Below, one piece after another: positions 8,131 to 16,684 of a stretch of 64,000 bases of DNA (position 1 is the first letter of the stretch; every line of letters begins with the position of its first letter). The translations under genes and the position numbers were made by a program. Under the pieces are notes generated by a model, which was given only the letters and a program-made list of their open reading frames with translations, was not told the DNA's origin and did no database searches. The DNA comes from Leptospira bourretii. GTDB taxonomy: Bacteria; Spirochaetota; Leptospiria; Leptospirales; Leptospiraceae. The stretch lies in contig NZ_RQFW01000003.1 in assembly GCF_004770145.1 (NCBI RefSeq), positions 13,418-77,417 of the forward strand, in the 5' to 3' direction.

Positions 8131-8470
8131 CCCTACCCTCGAATTCTATTCCATTTTTTTGAAAGACTGAAATGGAGCTGACCCTATGAGATAGTGACGA
8201 TTTTTTTTAGATCGGCAAGTCGAATTCTAAGCAATCTCACCTAACAATCATTTTAAAAAACACACGAGTGGTTCTAAAAACATATATTTTGTTTATAATA
8301 TAGGCAACTTGCTTGTTATTTATTCCCCGCACCATTTGTGCTGAGTGTGACGGTGCTGATCGAAGCAAAAATTCTTTTCTAAAAGAAAGATTGGCGTGAA
8401 GAGTGGGATCGTGCTTCGATAAAATGTTTGTCATCAAATAGAATCGAGGCGCCTCACAAAAAAAGGAAAA
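8131..8470. other. Intergenic region with nested inverted repeats
   Basis: No convincing gene is seen here. A 66-codon minus-strand frame at 8237-8437 lacks a ribosome site and family features. On the plus strand there is a consensus -10-like TATAAT at 8294-8299 with no good -35. Downstream, ATCGAAGC (8359-8366) pairs with GCTTCGAT (8413-8420), enclosing TTCTTTT-CT-AAAAGAA (8372-8387). A 10-bp palindrome GAGGCGCCTC lies near 8447-8456. This could be a small structured RNA or the structured 3' end of the flanking transcript; neither is proven. Confidence 0.35.
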
Positions 8471-9142
8471 TTATTTTTTTGTTTTATATTTTTTAAATAA
8501 ATGAAGAGATTCTTTCCAGAAAACGTAAGTTAGACCTATTGCAATGAACCCAAAAGCAAATGCACCACCTAATGCAGTCAAGGCGTTTGAAGTTTCCTCA
8601 TGACAAAGATCGATTGTGGAACCTGCATAAACAGCACTAGCCAAAATTCCATTTTCATTTGATAAGGATTGTGTTTTATCATATACGACTGTTACTGTAT
8701 CGCCTGGTTTGGCTCCAATCATACGAAGACTGGGTTCGGATGGTTGCTTCAGTTTTTGGAATGTTCTTTCCTTGTTCTCAAAATTATGATTAGCAATTCC
8801 TGATTCATTATAAACGGAAACATGTTGCTGGTCTTCTAAAATTAAGAAAAAATTTCCGACAGATACTTGGTATAAATTCCAGTGATTTCGTTTCGATTGG
8901 TATTCAACATTATAAATGACAAATCCAGATTCAGGATCGGTGATGTTTTCGTTCGAAACAATACCAGAAACTAAACGGGATTCTTTGGAATTTCGAAAGG
9001 ATTCATCGCAGAAAAAACTTCGGTATTCCCAATCGTCAAAAGAATTGATGACAAGAAGAGTGGACAAGGTTGCCGTAAATACAACCATCAATAAAAGAAA
9101 AAAATAAGTAGCAAAAGAGAAAGATGATTTAGAAAGTTTCAT
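8471..9142 (-). CDS. Two-TM envelope protein (DUF3592/GIDE-like pattern)
   Basis: The 223-residue protein has a transmembrane helix near the N-terminus (FATYFFLLLMVVFTATLSTLL) and another near the C-terminus (ALTALGGAFAFGFIAIGLTY), with a beta-rich extracytoplasmic loop between. The loop contains VSGIVSNE, MIGAKPGDTVTVVYDKTQ and two separated Cys. This is the layout of DUF3592- or GIDE-like proteins, whose roles are poorly known. I chose the ATG at 9142 because AAAAGGA lies ten bases upstream; a TTG at 9196 would add 18 residues without a ribosome site. It sits alone, divergent from the YggU gene. Confidence 0.6.
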   Translation of the reverse strand: MKLSKSSFSFATYFFLLLMVVFTATLSTLLVINSFDDWEYRSFFCDESFRNSKESRLVSGIVSNENITDPESGFVIYNVEYQSKRNHWNLYQVSVGNFFLILEDQQHVSVYNESGIANHNFENKERTFQKLKQPSEPSLRMIGAKPGDTVTVVYDKTQSLSNENGILASAVYAGSTIDLCHEETSNALTALGGAFAFGFIAIGLTYVFWKESLHLFKKYKTKK

Positions 9143-9223
9143 CAAAGTTATATCCTTTTCTATTTGTTTATGATCGATTGAACTGAACTGGTTCAAAATC
9201 AGGAAACTCTATACTAAAAATTT

Positions 9224-9451
9224 ATGAAACTGACTGTAAAGGTAAAACCAAATAACAAACAACCAGGATTAGAATTTTTATCCGAAACAGAATGTATCGC
9301 GCGTTTGAAGTCACCGCCAGTGGATGGGAAGGCAAATGAGGAATTAATCCAATTACTTTCGAAACATTTTCATGTTCCGAAAAAAAATATCTCCATTCTG
9401 TCAGGACTTTCTTCCAAATCAAAATTAGTTTTTATCCTTCCAAAAGATTGA
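9224..9451 (+). CDS. YggU/DUF167 family protein
   Basis: The 75-residue protein matches the small conserved DUF167 (YggU) family in length and pattern: an initial strand (MKLTVKVKPNNKQ), the core motif SPPVDGKANEELIQLLSKHF, then VPKKNISILSGLSSKSKLV. The fold is a compact alpha/beta domain; the molecular role is unknown, and it is often encoded near membrane or cell-division genes. The stop is about 110 bases before the ABC transporter gene. A minus-strand frame over the same interval is a shadow. Confidence 0.85.
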   Translation: MKLTVKVKPNNKQPGLEFLSETECIARLKSPPVDGKANEELIQLLSKHFHVPKKNISILSGLSSKSKLVFILPKD

Positions 9452-9560
9452 GAAACATCAACCATTCATACTAAAAATCCATAAATTTTTCTGTTCACAG
9501 AATCTAAGTAAATTACTAAATTTGTAAAATTAAGAGTTCTTTTTGCACTCGCGGTATTTA

Positions 9561-10274
9561 ATGAAGAAATCGAACACCCTTCTGGAAACAAAAAATCTTG
9601 GAAAAACCTACCAAGTAGGTGAGGTGCCACTAGTCGCCCTTCATTCAGTTAATCTTAAATTCAATGAAGGAGAACTAACAGTGATGTTAGGTGCTTCTGG
9701 ATCGGGCAAATCGACACTACTCAATATTTTGGGAGGACTCGATACAGCCACCACTGGTGAAGTTTTTTTTCATGGGAAAACTTTGGCTCTCGAAAATGAT
9801 GAGGGACTCACACAATACCGAAGAAATTACGTTGGTTTTGTGTTTCAATTTTACAATTTAATCCCTAGCCTTACAGCAGAAGAGAACGTTCGTTTGGTGA
9901 CGGATCTATCAAGCCATTCAATGACACCTCTGGAAGCATTAACGCTCGTAAAACTTGCAGATAGAAAAAATCACTTCCCGGCTCAGCTTTCTGGCGGGGA
10001 ACAACAACGAGTTGCTATAGCTCGAGCCATTGCCAAAAGACCAGAACTTTTGTTATGTGATGAACCAACGGGTGCACTGGATTTTAAAACAGGAAGAATT
10101 GTTTTAGAAGCTATCACCGGGATCAACCAAGAACTAGGGACAACTACTGTTGTGATCACACACAATGAGTCTATTGCTCAAATTGCAGACAGGATCATTT
10201 TAGTAAAAGATGGAACGATAGTATCAGACTCAATCAATCGTCATAAAAAACCTGTATCTGAGGTTAGTTGGTGA
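9561..10274 (+). CDS. ABC transporter ATP-binding protein, LolD/MacB type
   Basis: The 237-residue ATPase carries Walker [10 protein letters not shown], a Q-loop in [17 protein letters not shown], the ABC signature [14 protein letters not shown], Walker [13 protein letters not shown] and the H-loop His in VVITHNES. The [10 protein letters not shown] and EPTGALD stretches are typical of the LolD/MacB/FtsE class, which works with FtsX-type permeases in mechanotransmission or lipoprotein/drug export rather than import. The ATG at 9561 gives the normal family start; a TTG at 9543 would add six residues. Its stop overlaps the permease start (GTGA), and a membrane-fusion protein follows. Confidence 0.93.
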   Translation: MKKSNTLLETKNLGKTYQVGEVPLVALHSVNLKFNEGELTVMLGASGSGKSTLLNILGGLDTATTGEVFFHGKTLALENDEGLTQYRRNYVGFVFQFYNLIPSLTAEENVRLVTDLSSHSMTPLEALTLVKLADRKNHFPAQLSGGEQQRVAIARAIAKRPELLLCDEPTGALDFKTGRIVLEAITGINQELGTTTVVITHNESIAQIADRIILVKDGTIVSDSINRHKKPVSEVSW

Positions 10275-12619
10275 CCGGCAGAACCTTAAATTTAAAACTC
10301 CTAAGAGATTTAAAGGCGATGACCATGCAAGGACTCACTGTCGGGCTAGTGATTGCAGCCGGTATCGCTTATTTTTCTGCTTCTTGGGCGGCTTACTTTT
10401 CGTTGTTAGATGCCAAACTAAATTTTTATAGCAAACAAAATCTCTGCGAAGGATTTGTTTATTTAAACAGGGCCCCTTCTTATCTTGAATCCAAAATTCG
10501 TGCACTCCCAGGGATCTCCGATTTTGAAACAAGAATCTCAAAAGAAATTGTTTTAGATTTTCCAGGTGAGACATATCCTTCTGCAGCGCAATTGATTTCA
10601 CTACCCGAACATACAAATACATTATACTTAAAAAAAGGGTTTTTGCCTAAACAAAACCAAGATGTAGTGATTAGCGAAAATTTCGCCACTGCAAATCAAT
10701 TAGAACCTGGTTCGATCCTTTCTTCCATTATTGGAGGGAAACGAGTTTTCCTTCAGGTAACAGGCGTTGGATTATCGCCTGAGTTTGTATATGTCTTTAG
10801 GCCTGGAAATCCTATGCCGGATGATAAACATTATGGAATCATTTGGATGCAACGTGAAGCAATGGAGGCAAACTTTAACTTTGAAGGTGCTTTTAACCAA
10901 ATTATTTTTCACTTTGCTGCAGAAGGAGAAGAAAGGTTACGTACGATGCGAGACCTGGATGTTCTTTTGGATGAATACGGAGGTTTAGGTGCAAAAGAAA
11001 GAAAACTTTTACCTTCTGATTCCTTTTTAAGTGATGAATTTAGACAACTTCGAACAACGGCTGTATTTTTACCTGGGATTTTTTTAGCAATCGCTGCTTT
11101 TTTATTACACATCATATCAAATCGACTTATTTCAAAAGAAAGAGAGCAAATCGCAACCTTACGAGCGCTTGGTTATACCTCTCAAGACATCGTTTTTCAT
11201 TATTTAAAGTTAATCACTTTCATTACAGCATTGAGTAGTATACTTGGAGTAATCGTTGGTTATTATTTAGGAAATGCGATGACTGGCCTTTATGGAAGAT
11301 TCTATAAATTTCCACAATTGCTGCCAATTTTCCCTCCCCTACTCGCTTTATTCAGCCTTAGTTTTGGGATTTTGATTGGAGGAATTGGAACCATCTTCTC
11401 CTTACGTACAATCATAAAACTTGATCCGGCACAAGCCATGCGACCTGCCCCTCCGGGAACATATACAATTTCTTTTTGGGAAAGTTGGATCACCAATCTA
11501 CGAACCATCCAAAGAATGGTTTTTAGAAATCTTTTCAAAAGGCCAACTCGAACCATCCTCACTATCTTAGGTTTATCCACTTCGATCATGATTATGATCA
11601 TTGGCAATTTTATCCAAGATACCGTTGGAACATTGCTCGATTTACAATTTAATACAATCCAAAGGGAAACACTTACTTTAGTTTTTAGAGTTCCCGTAGA
11701 AGATTCTATATTGTTTGACTTAAAAGAAAAAAAAGGCGTTTTTATCGCAGAGGGACAACGTTCCATTCCCATTAAAATTACTAAAAATAGAAAATCCAAA
11801 GATACTGTTTTGACGGGTATTTCAGATGATTCCGATTTAAGACGAATTCTAAACCATGACCTACATCCCATCAGTATCCCAGTTTATGGAATTATGATGA
11901 ATACTGAACTCGCAAACAAATTGGGAATTCAAAAGGGAGAAACTATTGTTATCGAAACTTTGGATGGGGAAAAAAGAAAAATTCCGGTAACTGTTTCTGC
12001 TTTCGCAAATGAAATTTTAGGCCAAGGTGTGTTTATCACTCGAAACAATCTCAATCGGATGTTAGACGAAGGCAGTTTAATTAATGTAGCTTTATTAAAA
12101 ACAGATCCAATAGAAGATAAAAATTTAATTGAAGAGTTTAAAGACAATCCACTTGTGATTGGTTTGTTTTCTAAGTCAGCAATCCTCACTGCATTTAAGG
12201 AAGTGATGCAAAGGTCTCTCCAATCAACATCTGTTGTTATTTTAATATTTACAATTATCATTTCGATTGGCGTAATATATAATACAGCTATGATTACTTT
12301 ATCTGAACGAATTTATGAACTAGGAAGTTTGCGAATTCTGGGATTTAGTTTGAAGGAAGTTTTTGAAATTATTGCCTGGGAACTCACTTGGCAAATTTTG
12401 GTGGCGATCCCAATCGGATGTCTTTTGGGAAACAAAGTTGCCAATTTAATATTAAACAGCAACGAAACAGAAGGATTTAAAGTTCCTGTAGTAATTTTCC
12501 CATCAACCTACTATTATTCGATCCTTCTGGCACTATTTACTGCAGCAATTAGTTTTGTAATCGTATATCGAAAGTTAAAAACAATGGATTTATTAAGTGT
12601 ACTCAAGGTAAGAGAATAA
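10271..12619 (+). CDS. FtsX/MacB-family ABC permease with duplicated FtsX domains
   Basis: The 782-residue protein has the eight-plus-two helix layout of large MacB-like permeases. There is an N-terminal TM helix (about 18-38), a periplasmic domain, three TM helices (about 260-400, with EREQIATLRALGYTSQDIV), a second N-terminal TM (about 430-455), another periplasmic domain and three final TM helices (with LSERIYELGSLRILGFSLKE). The two REQIATLRALG/RIYELGSLRILG stretches are the conserved cytoplasmic coupling motifs of the two FtsX domains. The GTG at 10271 overlaps the ATPase stop by four bases and has GAGG seven bases upstream; a TTG at 10268 is less well spaced. With the ATPase and adaptor it forms an export machine; the cargo is unknown. 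Confidence 0.9.
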   Translation: MTGRTLNLKLLRDLKAMTMQGLTVGLVIAAGIAYFSASWAAYFSLLDAKLNFYSKQNLCEGFVYLNRAPSYLESKIRALPGISDFETRISKEIVLDFPGETYPSAAQLISLPEHTNTLYLKKGFLPKQNQDVVISENFATANQLEPGSILSSIIGGKRVFLQVTGVGLSPEFVYVFRPGNPMPDDKHYGIIWMQREAMEANFNFEGAFNQIIFHFAAEGEERLRTMRDLDVLLDEYGGLGAKERKLLPSDSFLSDEFRQLRTTAVFLPGIFLAIAAFLLHIISNRLISKEREQIATLRALGYTSQDIVFHYLKLITFITALSSILGVIVGYYLGNAMTGLYGRFYKFPQLLPIFPPLLALFSLSFGILIGGIGTIFSLRTIIKLDPAQAMRPAPPGTYTISFWESWITNLRTIQRMVFRNLFKRPTRTILTILGLSTSIMIMIIGNFIQDTVGTLLDLQFNTIQRETLTLVFRVPVEDSILFDLKEKKGVFIAEGQRSIPIKITKNRKSKDTVLTGISDDSDLRRILNHDLHPISIPVYGIMMNTELANKLGIQKGETIVIETLDGEKRKIPVTVSAFANEILGQGVFITRNNLNRMLDEGSLINVALLKTDPIEDKNLIEEFKDNPLVIGLFSKSAILTAFKEVMQRSLQSTSVVILIFTIIISIGVIYNTAMITLSERIYELGSLRILGFSLKEVFEIIAWELTWQILVAIPIGCLLGNKVANLILNSNETEGFKVPVVIFPSTYYYSILLALFTAAISFVIVYRKLKTMDLLSVLKVRE

Positions 12620-12620
12620 T

Positions 12621-13496
12621 ATGACAAAAGAAAAAATATTAGAATTGGCCAAAACAAAAAACGCTAAGATCGCCGTTGGTGTGATACTTTTTTTAGTTAT
12701 TTCTTTTTTAATTTTAAAAAAAGATCCAAAACCCGTAGAAGTTTCGGCTGTCACCCAAAGTGTTTACAAACAAATACTCTCAGTTCAAGGCAAAACAAAA
12801 ATAAGAGAACTTTATACAGCCTATTCTCCAGTAAATGGTGTTATGCGGAGAGTGGAATTACATGCCGGAGATAAAGTTTCAAAGGGGATGACCTTAGTCA
12901 CTGTTGACTGGGACATCATCAAAACTGTAAAAGCAACTGCAAACGGTCAAATTTTAAAAGTATACCGCGAAAGTGCGGGCCCGGTCGCTATGGGTGAGCG
13001 GATTTTGGACTACGGAGACATTACTAAAATTGATGTTTCTGCTTTTGTCCTATCGGAGGATATGCCTGACTTAGACCTCAATGATAAAGTTTTACTTACC
13101 GGATTTGGAGATCAAACTTTAGAAGGGCGTGTTTCTATCATAGAACCTTCTGCGATAACTAAAATTTCATCATTAGGTGTGGAGGAACAACGGGTTCCCA
13201 TATTCATTGAATTTAATCCGCCACACGGAATTGGTGATGGTTATGAATTAGAATGTAAAATCATTCTATTTGAAAAACCAAATGCAATTGTCATACCCAC
13301 TTCTGCATTGTTTCGTGAAGATGAAAAATGGGTAGTATTTACTGTTGAAAAAAAGAGAGCCAAACTTCGATTTGTTGAGGTTGAACACCAAAGTGAAGGA
13401 ATTAGTATGATTAAAAATGGTCTTTCAGTTGGTGAATCAGTGATACTTTACCCTGGTGATACAGTGGTCAACGGAACTAAAGTCGTTCCCGAATAG
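12621..13496 (+). CDS. HlyD/MacA-type membrane-fusion (adaptor) protein
   Basis: The 291-residue protein has one N-terminal TM helix (IAVGVILFLVISFLIL) and a periplasmic part. The lipoyl/biotinyl-like half motifs appear around residues 65-125 (SPVNGVMRRVELHAGDKVSK, KATANGQILKVYRES), followed by a beta-barrel (about 140-215) and a membrane-proximal domain ending in GDTVVNGTKVV. The coiled-coil hairpin is nearly absent, so this is a short adaptor. It starts one base after the permease stop, completing an ATPase-permease-adaptor operon. Its 3' end overlaps the histidine kinase gene on the other strand by 20 bases. No outer-membrane channel gene is adjacent. Confidence 0.85.
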   Translation: MTKEKILELAKTKNAKIAVGVILFLVISFLILKKDPKPVEVSAVTQSVYKQILSVQGKTKIRELYTAYSPVNGVMRRVELHAGDKVSKGMTLVTVDWDIIKTVKATANGQILKVYRESAGPVAMGERILDYGDITKIDVSAFVLSEDMPDLDLNDKVLLTGFGDQTLEGRVSIIEPSAITKISSLGVEEQRVPIFIEFNPPHGIGDGYELECKIILFEKPNAIVIPTSALFREDEKWVVFTVEKKRAKLRFVEVEHQSEGISMIKNGLSVGESVILYPGDTVVNGTKVVPE

Positions 13497-15279
13497 GAAC
13501 ACTTGATTCTTTAGGTAAGGTGAAAAAAAACCTTGAACCCTTACCTAATTCACTTTCCACACGAATACTGCCACCATGTTTTTCGATAAATTCTTTGCAC
13601 AAAATCAAACCAAGAGCAGTGCCTCTTTCCCCAATCGTACCAGGCATACTCGTTTGTTTGGCATCAATTCGAAATAACTTTTTTCTAATTTCTTCGTTGA
13701 TACCAATTCCAAAATCAGTGATACAAATTTGAATGTCATTTTCTATAGATTCTGCTGATATCCTAACTTCAGCATTAGGTTGAGAATACTTAACCGCATT
13801 GGAAATTAGATTCCTAAGTATAGTTTCTATCATTTTTTCGTCCGCATACGCAGTTGTATTAGGATCAACCGAGTTCTTTACTATTATGGATTTGTTTTGA
13901 ATCGAAAAAGAAACAGAAGCTATTGCCGATTCTATGGAGCGATATAAAGAGATACTCTCTGGAAAAAAAGCAATTTCTCCAGTTTGCGATCTTGCCCAAG
14001 TCAGTAAGTTTTCTAAAAGATTATAAATTTCACCAGAAGATTGAAAAAGAATACTCAAATCATTTTTTGTTCGTTTTAAGGGTCTTGCATCTAAATCTTC
14101 TAAAATCATACCAGCAAAGGTATTCATCCCGCCAATCGGGCCTTTTAAATCATGTGCAATGATCGAAAAAAATTTATCCTTAGTATGATTCAATAACTGT
14201 AATTCGGAAAAAAACTTATTCTTTTCTATTTCAGCTTTTTTTCTTTTATCAATGTTTCTTGAGACACCTAATATACTAATCGAACCATTGGGATTCCATT
14301 GAAAGACTGTATTTGCTTCGATCCAAATTGTTGAGCCATCTTTACAGTATTGTTCGACTTCGTCACTAAACGGTTTTCTTTCTCCTGTTTCTCTAAATTC
14401 TTGGATTCTCGTCGACAATACGTCCATTATATATTTAAAAGAAGTTGGTGTGAACGAATCTTGCACTGAATGAAGAACTGCCTCTTCCGAAGTAAAACCT
14501 GTAATGTTAACTATCGAAGGACTGACATAGAGATACTTTTTGTCATCATAATTTAATACCCAAATGACATCTGAAGTATTTTCAGCAAGCAAACGATATT
14601 TCTGTTCACTTTCCTCTTGACCTTTAATGAAGATATCAATACACATCATCAAAAAGCCAAATGTCATCATGACAGAAGTTACATAAAAAAACAAATAGGT
14701 GATGTCTTGAATGGGTCCTTTTCCAAATGCTATTTGCGAAACAGAAACATCAGCGAATGTATAATACAAAAAACGAAAAAATAAAAAAACGCCACAGGCT
14801 AAATAGAAAAAAGCTGCAAAATGACTTGATAGTCTTGCTTTTCTATTTGCTGCTAAGATGGTTTTAGAAGACAATATGAGTTGAATAGAAGCTGCAAAAG
14901 ATATTAATGAAATTCGATATTTTGGCGCAAGATCAGAAAAATGGTGTAATACCAACAAAACAAATACGAAAACAACAGAGAAAAGTCCCGACTTCCACAT
15001 TGTCTTTCTATCAAACATTGATAGTATGATGTTATTAGAATAAACGAGTGATAAAAGTATTAGTGAGTTCCCTGCGCTGATAGAAATCCAGTCCGGGATA
15101 ACACCGCGGAGAGCTCCCATCACTACCCATCCTAGGGCCTGTAATAAAGTGGCAATTGACCAATCTTTAACAAAGCGAAGCCTTTGGAAATAACCTCTTG
15201 CCGCAAACCAAAGTCCCCCAGACATTAGCAAACATCCAACGATGTTTATAAATACAACTGTGCGAGGGTCTATGTTCAT
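13477..15279 (-). CDS. Membrane PAS histidine kinase
   Basis: The 600-residue protein has six or seven hydrophobic helices in its first 215 residues, a PAS domain at about 225-345 (YRLLAENTSDVIWVLNYDDK, FTSEEAVLHSVQD, ILGVSRNIDKRKKAE) and a HisKA dimerisation helix with the phospho-acceptor His in FFSIIAHDLKGPIGG (about residue 375). The HATPase_c domain has N (LRNLISNAVKYS), G1 (ITDFGIGI) and G2 (GTALGLILCKEFIEKHGG) boxes. It is therefore a complete hybrid-less sensor kinase at the inner membrane. No receiver-only regulator is adjacent, so its partner must lie elsewhere. The gene is convergent with, and slightly overlaps, the membrane-fusion protein gene. Confidence 0.92.
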   Translation of the reverse strand: MNIDPRTVVFINIVGCLLMSGGLWFAARGYFQRLRFVKDWSIATLLQALGWVVMGALRGVIPDWISISAGNSLILLSLVYSNNIILSMFDRKTMWKSGLFSVVFVFVLLVLHHFSDLAPKYRISLISFAASIQLILSSKTILAANRKARLSSHFAAFFYLACGVFLFFRFLYYTFADVSVSQIAFGKGPIQDITYLFFYVTSVMMTFGFLMMCIDIFIKGQEESEQKYRLLAENTSDVIWVLNYDDKKYLYVSPSIVNITGFTSEEAVLHSVQDSFTPTSFKYIMDVLSTRIQEFRETGERKPFSDEVEQYCKDGSTIWIEANTVFQWNPNGSISILGVSRNIDKRKKAEIEKNKFFSELQLLNHTKDKFFSIIAHDLKGPIGGMNTFAGMILEDLDARPLKRTKNDLSILFQSSGEIYNLLENLLTWARSQTGEIAFFPESISLYRSIESAIASVSFSIQNKSIIVKNSVDPNTTAYADEKMIETILRNLISNAVKYSQPNAEVRISAESIENDIQICITDFGIGINEEIRKKLFRIDAKQTSMPGTIGERGTALGLILCKEFIEKHGGSIRVESELGKGSRFFFTLPKESSVPIRERL

Positions 15280-15415
15280 TGAAGTTAGGAGAAACCCGAG
15301 ATTTCAAATAAATGTTTTTTTAAGTCTGTAATTTTATCAACTACAAATGAGGGATGATAGGTGAATTTTGCAAAGCTTTCAAATGCCAAACCTCAACAAA
15401 ACTAAAATTAGGTGA

Positions 15416-15943
15416 TCAAAGAGAATCCAAAAGATATACCAATAAAGATTCAAATTCCTTTTGATTAGCAGGACTCAGTTTTACTTTTTGTTTTTTATAG
15501 GATACAAATGAAAACGCAAGTGCATTGCCATGGATAAAATCAATTATAATGTTTAATGTTTTTTCAATATCGGCTTTTGGAAAAACCTTTTCAATTAAAT
15601 ATTCTAACGTTTGATTAAACGTCACAACAGAAGGAAACCCATTATAAGAATTTTTAATTAGGTATAGAGACATTCCTGGGTAGTCGAGAAATAGATTCCA
15701 ATATTCATATAAAATTATTTTTAATGTTGATTTAGATGGTTTGTCAACAACAGCAACTTGGTCTTGGAACCGATTAAAGATTTGTTCTACCATCGCAAGA
15801 GTTAAAGCATCTTTATTTTCGAAGTAATGATAAACAGCCATCGGGTCCACACCTAATTTTGTAGCTAATTTCCGCATACTAAAGGATTCGTATCCGTCTT
15901 TTTCGCATATTTTCAGAGCAGTTTGAATTATTTTTTGTTTCAT
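15416..15943 (-). CDS. TetR-family repressor (TetR/Tet(R)-type C-terminal domain)
   Basis: The 175-residue protein has the TetR HTH at about residues 5-50 (ALKICEKDGYESFSMRKLAT, LGVDPMAVYHYFENKDAL). The MAVYHYFENK variant is typical of the tetracycline-repressor-like branch. A helical ligand-binding domain follows. The gene is divergent from the RibD-like reductase with only 61 bases between start codons, and that gap contains two TetR-type palindromes, so it very likely controls both itself and the reductase. The ligand is unknown. Confidence 0.9.
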   Translation of the reverse strand: MKQKIIQTALKICEKDGYESFSMRKLATKLGVDPMAVYHYFENKDALTLAMVEQIFNRFQDQVAVVDKPSKSTLKIILYEYWNLFLDYPGMSLYLIKNSYNGFPSVVTFNQTLEYLIEKVFPKADIEKTLNIIIDFIHGNALAFSFVSYKKQKVKLSPANQKEFESLLVYLLDSL

Positions 15944-15957
15944 TTTTTGAATATTTA

Positions 15958-15993
15958 TTCTACAGTGTAGAAAAAAAGGTCTACGCCGTAGAA
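15958..15993. promoter_or_regulatory. Twin TetR-type operators between divergent genes
   Basis: TTCTACA-G-TGTAGAA (15958-15972) is a perfect 15-bp palindrome. A second 15-bp site (15979-15993, GTCTACGCCGTAGAA) shares TCTAC-N3-GTAGA. Their centres are 21 bp apart, two helical turns, so two dimers would sit on the same face of the helix. The sites fill the space between the TetR and reductase start codons, which supports autoregulation and control of the reductase. Protein binding is inferred from layout. Confidence 0.75.
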
Positions 15994-16004
15994 TAATTCA
16001 TATA

Positions 16005-16538
16005 ATGATACAGTATAAAGCATTTATTGCAAGCAGTTTAGATGGTTTTATCGCTAGAAAAAACGGGGCGCTCGATTGGCTCACCTCCGAAGAATATAAG
16101 TTAGATAACGATGACTTTGGATATTCATCCTTTATGAAAGGAATTGATTGTATTGTTATGGGTAGGGTAACCTTCGAGACTGTTCTTGGCTTTGAACCAT
16201 ATCCTTTTGATTCTATCGCTGTTTACGTTTTCACCAATAATCTCGATTACAAATTTGAGTCCCGACATCCAATTTTTATTTTTAATGGAACCATTGAAAA
16301 TTTAACGGCTACTTTAGTAAAACAACAGATGAAAGCAGCTTATGTGGATGGAGGGAAGCTAATTCAGCATTTTATCAAAGAACAGGCGCTAAACGAGATT
16401 ACAATCACCCGAACTCCGATTTTACTTGGCTCAGGCCTTCCTCTTTTCGGTGATTCTGCCCATGACCAAAAACTAGAACACATACAAACTTTGACATATC
16501 CCAATGGATTTGTTCAATCTACTTATCATCTGAAGTAA
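16005..16538 (+). CDS. RibD C-terminal/dihydrofolate-reductase-fold protein
   Basis: The 177-residue protein has the RibD_C pattern: YKAFIASSLDGFIARKNGAL at the start, then IDCIVMGRVTFETVLGFEPY, a central AAYVDGGKLIQHFIKEQALN and ITRTPILLGSGLPLFG. This family has a DHFR-like fold and binds NADPH; many stand-alone members are reductases of unknown substrate rather than riboflavin enzymes. No deaminase domain is present. It is divergently transcribed from a TetR gene with two operator-like palindromes just upstream, so expression is probably induced by a small molecule. Confidence 0.88.
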   Translation: MIQYKAFIASSLDGFIARKNGALDWLTSEEYKLDNDDFGYSSFMKGIDCIVMGRVTFETVLGFEPYPFDSIAVYVFTNNLDYKFESRHPIFIFNGTIENLTATLVKQQMKAAYVDGGKLIQHFIKEQALNEITITRTPILLGSGLPLFGDSAHDQKLEHIQTLTYPNGFVQSTYHLK

Positions 16539-16629
16539 TATGAACTTTTTGAAAGAAAACTTTTGGAAATTCAATCTTTGATTGAAGGAATGAGGGATTT
16601 GTGTTAGAGATTTTAGGACAAACCCACAA

Positions 16630-16672
16630 GCCCGCCTCCACCACCCTATTCAGGGTGGGGGCTTCCCCGGGC
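16630..16672. repeat. GC-rich hairpin upstream of the SpoU methyltransferase gene
   Basis: CCACCCT (16641-16647), loop ATTC, and AGGGTGG (16652-16658) form a perfect 7-bp stem. GCCCG (16630-16634) and CGGGC (16668-16672) can extend it as an outer stem. The run of G and C stands out from its A+T-rich surroundings. It ends 12 bases before the ATG of the methyltransferase and has no T-tract, so it is not a standard terminator. It may be a dispersed intergenic element or a translational control structure. Confidence 0.5.
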
Positions 16673-16684
16673 CAATGAGACATA

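Noticed and set aside
8237..8437. 66-codon minus-strand frame in the 8.1-8.5 kb gap.
   Set aside because: No ribosome site, no family pattern, and it runs through inverted repeats.
11302..11871. 189-codon minus-strand frame.
   Set aside because: It is antisense to the FtsX-like permease, whose coding character is clear, and its protein shows no domain.
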